A stretch of 64,000 nt of DNA from Anthopleura xanthogrammica. Its lineage: Eukaryota > Cnidaria > Anthozoa > Actiniaria > Actiniidae. The stretch lies in contig OZ025211.1 in NCBI GenBank assembly GCA_964019055.1, positions 16,289,216 to 16,353,215 of the forward strand, given 5' to 3'. A program made the translations under genes and the position numbers. The notes below the pieces were generated by a model. It ran no database searches. It was not told where the DNA came from and saw nothing but the letters and a program-made list of their open reading frames with translations. This document shows, one piece after another, positions 34,322 through 45,085 of the stretch. Every line of letters begins with the position of its first letter. Within the stretch, counting starts at the first letter, position 1.

Positions 34322-34972
34322 GTCGACGAGTTGCTAGTCAATCTCGACAAAAATCGGGTCAGCGGTTTGGTTCTGATCGACTACTGTAAAGCCTTTGACA
34401 TGGTGGACCACCAAATTCTGATGTCTAAGTTAAATGCGTATGGAATGGATGAAAAGTCAGCACGTTGGTTTCAGTCTTACTTAAGTGGAAGACAACAGTT
34501 TGTTTCGATTGATAAAACGGACTCTGATCTTGCATATGTTCCTCATGGGGTCCCTCAGAGCAGCATCCTTGGACCATTGTTCTTCATCGTTTTCATTAAC
34601 GACTTGCCATTCCATGTTCAAGCCTCAGATGTTAATATAGACTTATATGCGGATGATACCACCATGTCTTACTCTGCTGACGTTAATGACACGCCCAAGC
34701 TACAAGTTGCTTTGAGCTCTGCATTGAATGATGTTGAGGATTGGACTCATCGCAACAAACTTCCACTGAATAAGACAAAGACCAAGACAATGATAGTTAC
34801 TGGCAAATGCCTTAATGATAAATTAACAAATCCTTTGACGTTAGTCACCTCCAGTGGGAAAGTACTTGAGCAGGCTGATACTGTCTGGCTACTTGGATTA
34901 GATATTGACAATGAACTGTCGTTTAAAGAGCATGTTGATCGAATGTGCAAGAAAATCGCACAAAGAACAGGT
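34322..34972 (+). pseudogene. LINE reverse transcriptase core fragment
   Basis: In one open frame: GLVLIDYCKAFDMVDH (motif A, D), GVPQSSILGPLFF (motif B), LYADDT (motif C, YADD) and GLDIDNELSFKEHV (downstream). This order is that of non-LTR retrotransposon RT of the CR1/L2/Jockey kind. The 5' end is truncated (no endonuclease) and the 3' part is lost at the microsatellite that follows, so it is dead. Confidence 0.85.
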
Positions 34973-35024
34973 GCTGTATGTCAGTACTGTATGTTTCCCA
35001 GTGGGATAAAAATGAAAAAAAAAA

Positions 35025-35056
<32 letters not shown>

Positions 35057-35077
35057 GATGATGATGATGATGATGAA
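35025..35077. repeat. (TTA)n-(TGA)n compound microsatellite
   Basis: About ten TTA units followed by seven GAT/TGA units; it adds Tyr and Asp runs to the LINE frame. Confidence 0.9.
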
Positions 35078-35465
35078 AGTACATTATATAGCAATTGCAC
35101 CTACATTTGCATTAATTTATGTAACAAATGGGACATGCCATGCGTCCCAGCTATACATTCTTTGTAATGTTTCAAGTTTTTAAAAAAAATTCTAGATATT
35201 TCCAATTAAATATTCAAGAAATGCTAAAACAGTACAAACTTTAAGGTGCTCTTTCTGAACATGCTAGTAATTTTTTCAGCCGATCTAACTGTTTGGGAAT
35301 TTGTGTCATGTGACCACATCCTGCAAAGGACCCATTGACCTCACAGAAGCATACATTTTGACTGAACAGGAGCATGAAGTTATAAGATATTTTAAAAATG
35401 ACTTTTTTAGTGGGATACAATTTCATAATTACATGAATATGCTATGCATATGACTAAACTCACAT

Positions 35466-35635
35466 ATACATTTTTACTGAGGGAGGAAAAACCAGAGATC
35501 CTGGAGGAAAAAAACCTTATGGCACAAAGGAGAGAACAACACATCAAACAAACAAACTCAACTCACATATGATCCAACTGAGCCAGGGCTTGAAGCCAGA
35601 CCACAGCGGTGAGAGGCGAGCGGTAAACCACTTCC
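35466..35635 (-). mobile_element. SINE family 1 copy, minus strand
   Basis: Reverse complement contains a degenerate tRNA head (CGCCTCTCACCGCTGTGG), GTTTGTTTG, TTTCCTCC and TTTTTCCTCCCTC. Both boxes are diverged. Confidence 0.65.
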
Positions 35636-35639
35636 AATT

Positions 35640-36420
35640 TCACCTAAATTTAAGCCCACATTTAGGTAAGATAAGATAAATTTAGGTGGGATAAGATAGA
35701 ATATGGCCTAATAGGAGCATAAATTACAGTATGGGATATACGATTTGACCCAACAGGAGCTAAAATTTATATGAGATAAAACATGAGGCCACAATTACAA
35801 CATAAATATACATAATATAAGATGATGAAAAGAGCACTATGATTTGAATTATGTGACAGGGACACATATTTATGTGACCTGAGACCTGACCCAACATGAG
35901 CATAAATTATGGTAAGTAATAAAAAGTTGACCCAACAGAAGCATAAATATAGTTCATATTATAACCAAGATATCAGTGCACACAACTTTCAATAAAATCT
36001 ATGTGATAAAAGATTGAACCGAACAGGAGCATTAAAAATGTGTAATGAGATCAGGACTGAATAAATGCGAATTAACAGTGGAATCCACAGGGTGGCTCTT
36101 ACTCCACTGCATTCCAAATGGAATTTAGAAGTTGATTTTTAAGGAGGGAGGAAAAACCAGGAAACCCGGAAAAACCCTTGAAGCACAGGAGAGAACCAAC
36201 AAACAACTCTACTCACATACGACACCGAGCCCAAAGGGGCTTGAGCTCGGGTCGCCTTGGTGACATGATTACTGCACCATAAATTAATGTGAGCTTGGAC
36301 CTGACCACTCAAAAGCAAAAATTCTTTTAATACTGTTACAGTGTCACTTGGATTGAAGCCGCATCTATACGAGGAATTTTTCTGTGAGAAGTTTTCCTTG
36401 ACAAGGAAAAATTGCTCGTG
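35640..36420. repeat. Repeat block A with GAGCATAAAT phrases
   Basis: Contains many loosely spaced copies of a phrase like GACCCAACAGGAGCATAAAT. Its right two-thirds is collinear with 55490-55900, down to TTACAGTGTCACTTGGA and TTTTCCTTGACAAGGAAAA. The collinearity is interrupted here by a SINE at about 36057-36268. Confidence 0.75.
36057..36268 (-). mobile_element. SINE family 1 copy inserted in repeat block A
   Basis: The reverse complement has the family phrases GTTTGTTGGTTCTCTCCTGT, TTTTTCCGGGTTTCC and TTTTTCCTCCCTCC and the B box GGTTCAAG-like region. The paralogous block at 55740-55760 lacks it (GGACTGACATGAGTACTGC), providing an empty site. Confidence 0.75.
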
Positions 36421-36513
36421 GAGATTGAGTTAAACGAAATGTTTTTCCTTGATAACGAAAACTTTTTTACGCAAAGACCATAATAAGCAAGAGCTGTTTA
36501 AATACTTAGCAGA

Positions 36514-37410
36514 ATGCCTAGTATTACAAGAAGAGGAACAACTTGCATGCAGGTCGCTGTAACCTATGGACAAAAAGTTTTATGTTCTCCTGCCTTTGAC
36601 ACCTCTGGTCTTTCGTCCTGTACACATGAGGAAGCAGACACACGCATGATGCTTCATGTAGCAAATGCAATACAGCAAGGCCACCAGAAGATACTCGTGC
36701 GTACAGTTGTTACAGACGTCCTGGTGCTAGGAATGACAACACTTGCTCAGCTCACTGTTCAGCCCCAGCCAGAGTTCTGGGTTGCATTTGGCACAGGCAA
36801 ACACCTACGTTTTATCGCTGTCCACGACATATCTAAAAGTCTTGGGCCTCAAAAGTCACTATCACTTCCTTTTTTCCACACTTTCACTGGCTGCGATACA
36901 GTTTCCTGTTTTGCTGGGCGGGGAAAAAGACAGCCTTTGAAGCTTAGAAAGCATACCCTGATGTTACAACTGCTTTTTTGATGCTCCCCTATCCTCCTTG
37001 TCAGATCACTGAAGAGTGTATGAGTCTTCTTGAAAGGTACATGGTTACCCTCTATGACCAAACATGCGAGAGAGTTCATGTTAACGATGCAAGGAAGCAA
37101 CTGTTCTCCCAGAAAGGAAAGTCTCTGGAATCTATTCCCCCTACCAAGGCAGCTGGAGCATACCAAACGCGCTTCTGACCAGGCGAGACACTGCTGGGGC
37201 CAGGCTTTGAAATTACAACCTCAGCTTCCAAGTCCACAAGATTGGGGCTGGATGCACACGGTAGATGGATTGCAGCCACACTGGACATCCCTGCCTAATA
37301 TAAGGAAGTCATGTAGAGGGCTAATTTGCTGTGCCTGCAAAAAAAGCTGCTCTGGAAGATGTTCATGCTTCAAAGCCGACCTTGGATGTACATCTTTGTG
37401 TTCCTGAACT
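36514..37410 (+). pseudogene. Broken multicopy gene with CXC (tesmin/TSO1-like) motif
   Basis: Three frames succeed one another. First 36514-36981 has SCTHEEADTRMMLHVANA, LWVAFGTGKH-like WVAFGTGKHLRFIA and FHTFTGCDTVSCFAGRGK. Then about 36978-37160 covers ERYMVTLYDQT. Last about 37150-37407 has LPSPQDWGW, HWTSLP and CCACKKSCSGRCSCFKADLGC, a Cys array like the tesmin/TSO1 CXC motif. I know this set of motifs from many uncharacterised invertebrate and fish genes; it may be transposon-derived. Two frameshifts make this copy non-functional. Zinc binding and DNA contact are inferred from the Cys pattern only. Confidence 0.65.
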
Positions 37411-38224
37411 TGTACATTGTAATACATGTAATGATAATAATTGCAATACATGTAATGATAAACCGAGCAATTAAAAAAATCAATATCCTTGTATATGGTT
37501 CTTGTTGTAAAAACTATTAATCATTCTTTAGTCCAAAGCTATTATATATTGACTTAGCAATGTGTTCAAAATATTTAAAGCAATTATTCATTTCTTTGTA
37601 GAAACGATAACCTTTTTAAGGTTTTTACTTCAGGTTTTTGTTTATTTATGAGTTTTTAATAATCTTAATGCGTTGTTAATGAGCATTAGATTTCTAAACC
37701 CTTTCTCAAACTGAAATCATCAATTGTGATGTCTCACCTATAATGCACCCCAAACTATTAAGATTATAACATAAGAACGTCGTTTTATCATTTTCGTAGA
37801 ATGATAGAATTTATACTTCCAGTTAGATCTGATTGGATTCCTTTTTAATAATTTAGAAGATGTTTTATTTTGCACTTACATTGATTTTCTCTACATTGCT
37901 TACAATTATCAATGTTAAAGTCATATTCTAACAAAACCCCACCAATTAACTGGATAAAAACGCCTTCTTTTTCATTTTATATAACCTGAAATTTTACTTC
38001 TGGTTCAAAATGGCTGCCATTTTGAAAAATCCCCTTAATTGCCGAATGCATCGATTTTTGCGTTGGCACTATGTCAGAATCTTTTTCTATCATAAAAAAA
38101 CATCAGTTCCCAAAGTATCATCATTTTAACCCGAAAGTGAACAATTACCTCACCTATCTGCCTCACTAATTGTCTCAAGCTCAAACGTATACCATGAACT
38201 TCAAGAAAAAAAGAATCTGCATTT
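37411..38224. other. Intergenic region, no gene seen
   Basis: AT-rich sequence without recognisable repeats. Contains a short NTGNATTTTGAAA-like stretch near 38010 but no coding signal. Confidence 0.4.
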
Positions 38225-38257
38225 GTCTATAGAAAAGCTAGTGGAATCAACACAAAT

Positions 38258-38661
38258 ATGTATGTCAAAGCGTTCAACAGAACATTCAAGTACAGCTATC
38301 TCAAAGGAAAGTCCAATAAGAGACATGATAACTGTCTGGTATCCCTTGTAAAGTTTGCAAGGGACAAAGGAATTGAGAGGATCCTAAAACTCACAAAGGG
38401 CAAGATAAGTCACACATCAAGAGAAATCAACACCAAGCATGCGAAAAGCACCTCCATGAGCTTTGAGGGTATCAAAGAAATAGATGATATGAGGTATGAA
38501 GTCACCATTGAAGAAAGCACCAACGTCTATGTTGTGCAGCAAGTAAAGGACAATCCATGCTCCCACTCATATGCACTGATTGTGGCATATGTATCCATTC
38601 CTTTACCTGTAACTGCCCAGATAATTTGGCAGTAACAGGAATATGCAAACATATTCATTAA
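38258..38661 (+). pseudogene. MULE-type transposase C-terminus with SWIM zinc finger (frameshifted)
   Basis: The frame 38258-38550 reads like the end of a MULE-like transposase domain (VKAFNRTFKYSYLKGKSNKR, DNCLVSLVKFARDK). After a frameshift near 38560 the SWIM signature appears in another phase at about 38572-38658: CTDCGICIHSFTCNCPDN, then CKHIH, i.e. CxC-xn-CxH, followed at once by TAA. SWIM fingers bind DNA or protein. The frameshift makes this copy non-functional. Confidence 0.65.
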
Positions 38662-38816
38662 GAGATCGCAAAGGCAAAATTGTTCTCAAGCAGCATCTAG
38701 CACTACCACATCTGTCTTGTTGAAGATGAAGAAGTCGACTTTACAAGCTCCTTGTGCCAAGCAAGTTGTAACACAACAGATTTGGCCCAAAAAAAAAACA
38801 AGAGATTGAAAGGAAA

Positions 38817-39126
38817 TTGTTTGCAATGGCTGGGGATCTAAAAGAGGTAGAAGATATCAAGGTTCTAAAAGAAGTTGACAAGCATCTGGTGACCAGTCAA
38901 AATATCCTGAAAGACTTCAAAGGAATGACAGCATCCAATGTACCAAGTGCAGAATTATCAAAACCCCAGAGAGGTAAGCACAAGAACATAGAAAGACAGC
39001 ATCGATTCTCTTCCATCAAAAAAAGAAAGTCAGATGTAATATCAGATATGGAAGACCAACCTCGTCAGAGAAACAGAATCTGGTAATGGCAATGGAAAAT
39101 AGATGTATGCAGGAATTGCAGAAAGG
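38817..39126 (+). pseudogene. Linker region of the SWIM/PHD gene
   Basis: Basic, Lys-rich open frame (QHRFSSIKKRKSD) to 39086. A one-base shift then leads to a frame ending CAGAAAG|GTGAGT, a strong donor at 39127, in the right phase to join the PHD exon at 39746. Confidence 0.45.
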
Positions 39127-39745
39127 TGAGTATGTTTACATTAAAATCATAAACCCTTCTCAATGGAAGGAGAATTGAAGTGGGGTGCATGTTTTACTTG
39201 GTGCCCATTATCAACAAGTAAACATAATCATGCCATGTTAAAGGAATGGTAGGGTGATGGCAGATGATGAAATGGTGCAGATTGTTTACTTATTAGTCTG
39301 GATGGTGTACAGGCCTGAGATTTTTGTTGCTTCCTTGAGACCCAAAACTGTTGATTTTTTATCCATTTTTTGCTTTGTTTTAATTGACTTAATTTGATTA
39401 TGGTAGATAAAAATTCCACGATGGACGTGCTTTGCATTTGTCTGCATATTTGGAGTTAAATGATCTCTTAATTTTTTTGCAAGGCTTGTTCATTATAAGA
39501 AAATCTTAATCAAACATAAGATGTTTAAGAATTAACATAAGTTTGTTGTTTATCTAGATGAGAACACAAGTTCCAATATGATTCCTTTTTCTGATTTTCC
39601 ATTGCGGCTGCCTTTCAAAGTACTGAAAAAAAATTATGACCTAATTATGTTTCCTCTGTTCTCTACTACCCTTTGCCAATTTCAAACAAATTCCTAGTAA
39701 ATTATCAATACATATATTTCAACTTCATTATATTTTTTCGTTTAG

Positions 39746-39842
39746 TTGAACAGCTGCAACAGGAATGGACATGTGCACTTTGTGATGAAATTACTTTTGT
39801 TGACATGATTCAATGTGATAGTTGTGCTCAGTGGTTTCATTG
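39746..39842 (+). pseudogene. PHD-finger half exon
   Basis: Acceptor TTTTCGTTTAG at 39745, donor CATTG|GTATGT at 39843. Encodes EWTCALCDE ... IQCDSCAQWFHW, the first four cysteines and the histidine of a PHD finger. The second half (remaining Cys pairs) was not found downstream. MULE-SWIM proteins ending in a PHD finger occur in other invertebrates, which is why I group it with the two fragments upstream. Confidence 0.55.
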
Positions 39843-40015
39843 GTATGTTGTTAGTTGTAACTAATTACTTTATAGTTCCCCAAAGGGGAGGGGAAGGAAG
39901 GGGAGGGGGATTTAATAGAGAGGGGGACTTAATAAATTTCTTCCTTTAAAAAGGGGGGGGCTTATTAGAGAGGGGGGCTTATTTGAAAGGGGGGCTTAAT
40001 AGAGGATTTACGGTA

Positions 40016-40107
40016 GTTTCAACCACGTAATCTATATGTTTAATAATTAAGCAGAACTTTCGCATCCCCGGTGCATCTTCAGGGCAAAAATATGTGGTTG
40101 AAACTAC
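40016..40107. repeat. Hairpin containing a hammerhead-like motif
   Basis: GTTTCAACCAC (from 40016) and GTGGTTGAAAC (ending 40107) form the outer stem. On the minus strand the middle (40051-40082) reads CTGAAGA, a short GC-rich hairpin, then GAAAG, as in hammerhead cores. A related motif occurs at 63821-63862. Such motifs are known from Penelope-like elements. Confidence 0.5.
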
Positions 40108-40933
40108 ATCTTTCTCTACATCTTCCTCAATTGAGTTGGATAGAGCAAAACAGCAAATTGAGACCTGTGTATCAGAAATTGATAGATGGATGACTTCCAA
40201 CAAGTTGAAACTTAATGACGACAAAACTGAAATTCTTGTTTTAACTAACCCTTGTCGTCCTAGACCACCTATTGAATCCCTTCAAATTTCGAACTCATCT
40301 ATTGCTCTATCAACATCAGCTCGTAACATCGGTGTCATCTTTGATGAGTCATTGTCGTTGGAAAATCAGATACTTTCTGTATGTAAAACCTGTTTTTTTC
40401 ATATTCATAATATTTGGAAAATTAGAAAGTATTTGAGTCGAAATGCATGTGAAACTCTTGTCCATGCCCTCATTTCCTCGAAGCTTGACTTTTGCAATTC
40501 TTTACTGTATGGTCTCCCTAATGTTTCTCTGAAAAAGTTGCAACATGTTCAAAACGCAGCCACTAGGCTTGTTACCTTCTCAAGGAAACAAGAACATATC
40601 ACTCCCATCTTATATGATTTTCACTGGCTACCTGTTGAACAGCGTATTGTTTTCAAGATTCTTCTACTTACTTTCAAAGTTTTACATAATCAGACCCCTT
40701 CTTATCTGTTTGACTTAGTGCAACCTTATGTGCAATCACGTTCCTTAAGATCAAAGTCTCAGAACCTTTTGACGAAACCTAATTATAACCTAAATCACTA
40801 TGGCAAAAGAGCCTTCTCCACTGCAGCCCCTGAACTATGGAACAGTCTCCCACAGAACATAAGATCATCTATTTCACTCTCACAGTTCAAACATGAGGTT
40901 AAAACCTGGCTTTTTAAGCCAGCATTTTATTAG
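40094..40933 (+). pseudogene. LINE reverse transcriptase C-terminal half
   Basis: 279 residues in one frame: EIDRWMTSNKLKLNDDKTEI (end of the RT palm/thumb), LGVIFDESLS-like NIGVIFDESLSL, then LQHVQNAATRLVT, FHWLPVEQRIVFKILLLTFK, YGKRAFSTAAPELWNSLP, KTWLF. This series is characteristic of CR1/L2-type LINE C-termini. The catalytic YADD and everything upstream is missing (5' truncation, as usual for LINEs). The frame itself ends naturally at TAG. Confidence 0.85.
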
Positions 40934-41183
40934 TCGTCTTATTCTGAAACCATAATATTTTACATTTTTATAACCTTTATAATTTTATATCTATACACTA
41001 CTTTTATCATGTTGTCTATATATATATATATTAATAAATTAAACATAAAATGTACATAAAGTCCAATTATACATAATACAATAAAAATTAAGTTAATGTT
41101 TCCAAAACTTTTATATAATACATTTGTAAAGCGCAGTTGAACCATGGGGAATTAGCGCTCAATAAAATATAATTTATTATTAT
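40934..41183 (+). mobile_element. LINE 3' UTR and (ATT)n tail
   Basis: The non-coding 3' part ends AATAAAATATAATTTATTATTATT, a short simple-repeat tail typical of L2/CR1-like insertions. Confidence 0.65.
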
Positions 41184-41775
41184 TGAAACTAACTTGAAAT
41201 CATGACTGAACCTACGTACAACATACTACATATTGAGTATCTGCTTTACCAAAATGTTGCCATTATTTCTTGCCAAGGTCAAATTAAGAAATGAATTGAT
41301 TAATTATTTTCATATTTAATAAAACAATCGCCTCAGGCTTAAAATAAAATTAGAATAGATTTAAATTATACTTCCTATAATCTCATATAAAGATAAGATA
41401 TTAATCAACAAACATAAAATTGTAGTGATCTTTTCATCCACACATATATTAAGTGGTTTTGTTAGTTTTGTAATTATTATCTCCTCCCATTTATTTATTG
41501 TTTGCAAGTTTTAGTTACACACATGCTAATCACGAAAATCTACCAGAGTTAAGGATATAAATATTTTGTAATTTTATTGTATATGTAAGAGAGGATGTCA
41601 GCAAAAATCGAACATACGCTGTCAACAGCCAAAAGTTTGATTTCGCTCAAATTTTGGTATTGGGTAGGCCTATATGAAATTCCATCCATTTTTTTACTCC
41701 TCTGAAATATCAGCATTTTACACCTGTTCACTATGACGACAGTTCATTGTAACACTATATTCCTCCTAAACACAG
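41184..41775. other. Intergenic region, no gene seen
   Basis: AT-rich, no recognisable repeat or coding feature. Confidence 0.4.
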
Positions 41776-42373
41776 ATGTCAACACCACATTCTACCCCTT
41801 CCAAGAAAGTGAGCTTTTCTTCCCACTTCCCACACTATTTCCTGAAACCCTATGTGGCACAACCCCGGTACGAAAATTCTACCGGAGTTGTTGTCCAAAT
41901 TATCTCAAAAGAATTGCGAGCAGCTGCTCCGCCCAGACATCGCAATGTTGGAGACGGCACAGGCAATTCTCGAAAACAAGTCCCTGGTAGAGCAGTCCAC
42001 GCTCTTCGGAGACAACATAATATCTCAGCTCCTCGAGAAGCTGAATGACATTACTGAATCACTAAAATGACTGAACACTAACAACAAGACCACCCATGCC
42101 ACCAGCGATGACATAAACCAAACAATGAACTTCGTCCTAAACCAGGATGATGATCTGGAAGCGTATCTCATGGAGGTTCAGCTGAGAGCGATGAAGAGCG
42201 TATTTCTTCATCCTGAAGCGTATGCCACTAAGCTGAACAGCGATGAACCCACTTGCATCGCCTTCAAGACACAGAAGACGGTGGGAGCCTTGCCAGAAAA
42301 AAACCAGCCCATTCCCAGCCATTTACTGAAGAAGACATGGTTAAAAGCCGCAAAAAAAAAAACGACAAGGTAA
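41776..42373 (+). pseudogene. Unrecognised decayed coding region
   Basis: Overlapping + frames with coding-like composition: SKKVSFSSHFPHYFLKP (41776 frame), then LLSKLSQKNCEQLLRPDIAML and FGDNIISQLLEKLNDITESL (41852 frame, stop at 42070), then a frame from 42125 (LNQDDDLEAYLMEVQLRAMK, TKLNSDEPTCIAFK). Helical, amphipathic and higher in GC than the surroundings. It may be a gag-like or structural remnant; no family recognised. Confidence 0.3.
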
Positions 42374-42420
42374 CACAGGCAAAGACAAAGGTAAATGCTC
42401 AGACAGGTTGATTAACAAAG

Positions 42421-45085
42421 TATTTTTGTCAGCAATGACGTTCGAAATTTCCTTTATATATATACTTTATGTTATTCTAATTATCCTAATTTGTTCTATT
42501 TATCCTAATTTTTTAGGATAAGCATGATTTCCTGATCTGCAAAAGAATCAATCCCATCATCCACCGTACGCTCAATTCACTTGAGTTTCATGGCGGCCAT
42601 CATGAAAATAGGCTAATTATGAGCGACTTTCTCGCCAATAAGTCTTTTCTTATTGAAACCGGGACACTATAAATAACAGATAAAAGGATTTTCTTAAGGT
42701 TCAAAGCATCCTGGAGATTGCCAAGGACAAAAGAGCAGCGTAAAAGGTGTGGAAAATTTAGACAAATCCTGCCAAGGAATCGAGAAAGCTTTTCGGCAGC
42801 TTCTTCGAGATCGTTTCAACGGTAATTCTTTAATAAAAAACCATGAATATTAACCTAACCGATGAAAATATATTCTTAGTCTCATCTAGACAACATATTC
42901 TTTGAAGTAGAAACATTTTTAGCTTTAAATAATCAGCTAAATGACACTTTTCCTAGCATTATTGTACTTGTATGCTATTTGGTTTTGTTTTGATTTCCCT
43001 CTGTTTATCCATGATTGAGCTCGAAAAGACGCATGGGATTGATTCTTTTTTGGATATCAAAAATTTGGATTTTTCTCAGATCACCTGGTGTACGTAACCA
43101 ATTAATGTATACATAATATTATTTCATTCCTTCTTTATTTTTTTATTGTAGAAATTGTAAAATTTTGAAATCTGTGCCAGCAATCGAGCAAGCTTGTTCA
43201 ACCTCTAATTTGCATAATGATTGACGGCTAAGAAAAACCCAATCTGAGTGAAGAATTTGAAATGATTCCGCGCGATACAACAGAAACCGCTGTAACCAAA
43301 ATTTATGCTAGTAAAGAATACATATTATTTTATTCCATGGGCAGATGCCATACTCTCTGGCAGTTCAGCAAAAGCTTTCGTATAACTCAAGCGATAAGAC
43401 AAGTGATCCGATCCAAAAATAATTCTTGCTCGTATTTCTTTTGGTACAGCTAACACACACATAAATGCCCCAGGTACTTGGGAGTAATTCTTGATAAGCC
43501 TGAAGCCTCACTTCTACTACTATTGGCCACTTCGGCTTACGTCCTCCCTTCCTCGAGGCACAGATATTACCAGAAATTCTGAAAGTTTTATCCCTTGTCA
43601 TTATATTCTACACTACGAACTGAAGCAGCTGATAATATATTCAGACTTGAACTGCAATCAATCCGGAAACCCACTGAGCTCATGCAGGAGCAGGAGCATT
43701 TAAGCATGATAGATTTTATTTTATTCTACCAGTGGCTGTGGGCTCCCTGTGGTTTTAATAAAAATTCCTCAAAACACATTTTCTTACCTTCCTTCCATGC
43801 CATGAAACATTAACTCCAGAAAGGGGTTTTCAAGTAAAGCTTAAATGAAAAAAAAAATTATTTACTCATCAATAATTTATTTACAGTGCTGGCACTCAAA
43901 CCATGAACACTTCAAGGTTTTTTTGAAATTTTTACATAACTATTCAATCAGCACTCTCCATAGAAAAAGGGATCAAGCATTTTTTAGCCGCCATCCAATC
44001 ACAACAAACAGCAAAATTTATGTGATTTAGCAGTTCTTTTCTTCACATGAGAACCGTAATTAAAACTTCTTCTAAAAGTTTTTCTGTTGTTTGTTTGATT
44101 GGATGGCACCTAAAAAATGTCGAAAAAATCTTGAAGTGTTGATAGTTTAAGTGCACACACTGTAAGAGCAGTTTGGAAATGAATGACCCTAAAACCCTCA
44201 ATATGCCCATCCTCATTAAACACAGGACCCACTAAGTTTGACGTATTGTTTGCAAACTAGCATTTCGACAGCCATCAATCAAAATACTTTTCTTAGGAAC
44301 ATGGCACTTTGGTCTAATTTTTTGCAGATTTATCTTACTTTTGAGCCTTTAATGTTAAATTTGATCTTTAATATACTAGCATGCATTTGTTGTTTCAGAG
44401 CTTTCAATAATATTTGGAGTAGACGGTCAATCCAAAAAAGTAGGGGTCCGTATCCCCCAAGGGGCCATAACTTTATTTGGCAATGAGTTAATTTTTTGTG
44501 AAAATAGCCGGCAGTTTAAGGTGAAGTATCCGGCGATAAACCACCAGTAGCCGCCTTTTATTGAAAGCTCTGTGTTTGATTTACATTTATAACATGTGCA
44601 GTTCAATATTTAATTTGAGCTTTTGCTCCAAAAAGCTTTTGCCATTTGCGAATTGTCTTGTAAATCTTCTTAAAATTTGAAGCATGTATATTTCTTCAAA
44701 AGTTGCCTTACATTTTCAAAATTGACTGTATTCTACCTATACAGATAACATAGTTGCCTTTGACTGCATGCCACTCATTTTCGAAGGTTACGAAGAGAAA
44801 TTAATTTATTGCACAAGAAATGATCTCTTCTATAAACCAAGAAGGTGCTACTACTATTCATAATGATATATTTAAAGAGTTTTATAATTCTTAATGCTTT
44901 TGTCTAATTCTGTCATAAGTCACAGTAGATAACTGATTGCAGTAGACCCTTATATTAAATTCTACAATGCTTTGTCACATTTATTCTTTTGAAATTTGTT
45001 CTTTTGAATGAAATTGAAAAGAATAAATTTGATGTCAAATGTGGAAAGTAAAGCATTTTAGGATTTATTAAAAGGGTGTATAGTA
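42421..45085. other. Long intergenic region, dispersed repeat only
   Basis: Part (about 43755-43870: TTTTCTTACCTTCCTTCC ... TTTACTCAT) is a diverged copy of 53477-53602. No gene supported. Confidence 0.4.
43755..43870. repeat. Dispersed repeat, copy 1
   Basis: Shares the phrases TTTTCTTACCTTC, TTCAAGT(A/G)AAGCT and ATTTACTCAT in the same order with 53477-53602. Confidence 0.6.
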
